The translations under genes were made by a program, and so were the position numbers. From positions 1 through 5,867 of the forward strand of contig JBLHRE010000116.1 of NCBI GenBank assembly GCA_047625765.1: 5,867 bases of DNA, written 5' to 3'. The notes below the pieces were generated by a model that was not told the DNA's origin, searched no databases, and saw only the letters and a program-made list of their open reading frames with translations. Shown here in pieces: positions 5,771 through 5,867 of the stretch (the first letter of the stretch is position 1; the number at the start of each line of letters is the position of its first letter). The stretch comes from JBLHRE01 sp047625765 (GTDB lineage: Bacteria; Bacteroidota; Bacteroidia; Flavobacteriales; JBLHRE01).

Positions 5771-5867
5771 ATGGAATACCTAAAGAAACTACAATCAATT
5801 CACGCTCCTGCTGGCGAAGAGCAGGCCTTAAGTACAGAATTGTTAAATTATATAGCACAAAACAAAG
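5771..5867 (+). CDS. Probable metallopeptidase, N-terminal fragment (runs off right edge)
   Basis: One base after the YigZ stop codon an ATG opens a frame that stays open to the window end (32 codons). It begins MEYLKKLQSIHAPAGEEQAL and continues with a helix-like STELLNYIAQNK. The pattern of a leading helix, then H/I-x-A-P-x-G-E-E, then another helix is the usual opening of zinc-dependent aminopeptidases of the M28, M42 and M20 clans, where the motif is commonly apSGeE. No metal ligands are visible yet, because they lie further downstream. The 1-bp spacing places it in the ribD operon. The lead sequence is A-rich with no Shine-Dalgarno sequence. The peptidase assignment is moderate; the exact family cannot be decided from this fragment. 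Confidence 0.6.
   Translation, partial: MEYLKKLQSIHAPAGEEQALSTELLNYIAQNK

Noticed and set aside
1..5867. Defence system, transposon, prophage, CRISPR array or tRNA gene
   Set aside because: All coding space is taken by recognisable housekeeping families apart from the edge fragments; no transposase, integrase, spaced repeats or cloverleaf-like sequence was seen.

Overview
The window is a compact stretch of housekeeping genes from a low-GC bacterium, most likely of the phylum Bacteroidota (Flavobacteriia or a close relative). The reasons are the protein style (for example the YEFD-like FEFD motif in LigA and the RibD reductase-domain style), the absence of Shine-Dalgarno sequences before any start codon, and two exact matches to the Bacteroidota -7 promoter consensus TAnnTTTG in the only divergent intergenic gap. 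This assignment is an inference; there is no rRNA in the window.

Layout. The left half is read on the minus strand: prmC (release-factor glutamine methyltransferase, 2377-3234), a 316-bp spacer with no convincing gene (2061-2376), ligA (NAD-dependent DNA ligase, 51-2060), and the first 18 codons of an unidentified gene that overlaps ligA by ATGA and runs off the left edge. The right half is read on the plus strand from a 36-bp divergent gap: ribD (riboflavin deaminase/reductase, 3271-4314), an EamA/DMT-type membrane transporter (4311-5180), a YigZ/IMPACT-family protein (5170-5769), and the start of a probable metallopeptidase (5771 to the right edge). The plus-strand genes overlap by 4 and 11 bp or are separated by 1 bp, so they look like one translationally coupled operon.

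How the genes work together. PrmC modifies peptide release factors and LigA seals DNA nicks; they share only direction. RibD performs the second and third steps of riboflavin synthesis from GTP, and the overlapping transporter could, speculatively, move riboflavin or a related compound. YigZ and the peptidase have no obvious link to riboflavin.

Nothing in the window looks like a defence system, mobile element, CRISPR array or new multi-gene system. The parts most worth a second look are the 36-bp prmC/ribD divergent gap, which packs a perfect 9-bp dyad and two opposed -7-like elements directly against both start codons, and the 316-bp spacer, which carries an imperfect direct repeat and a stretch resembling a decayed dispersed repeat.
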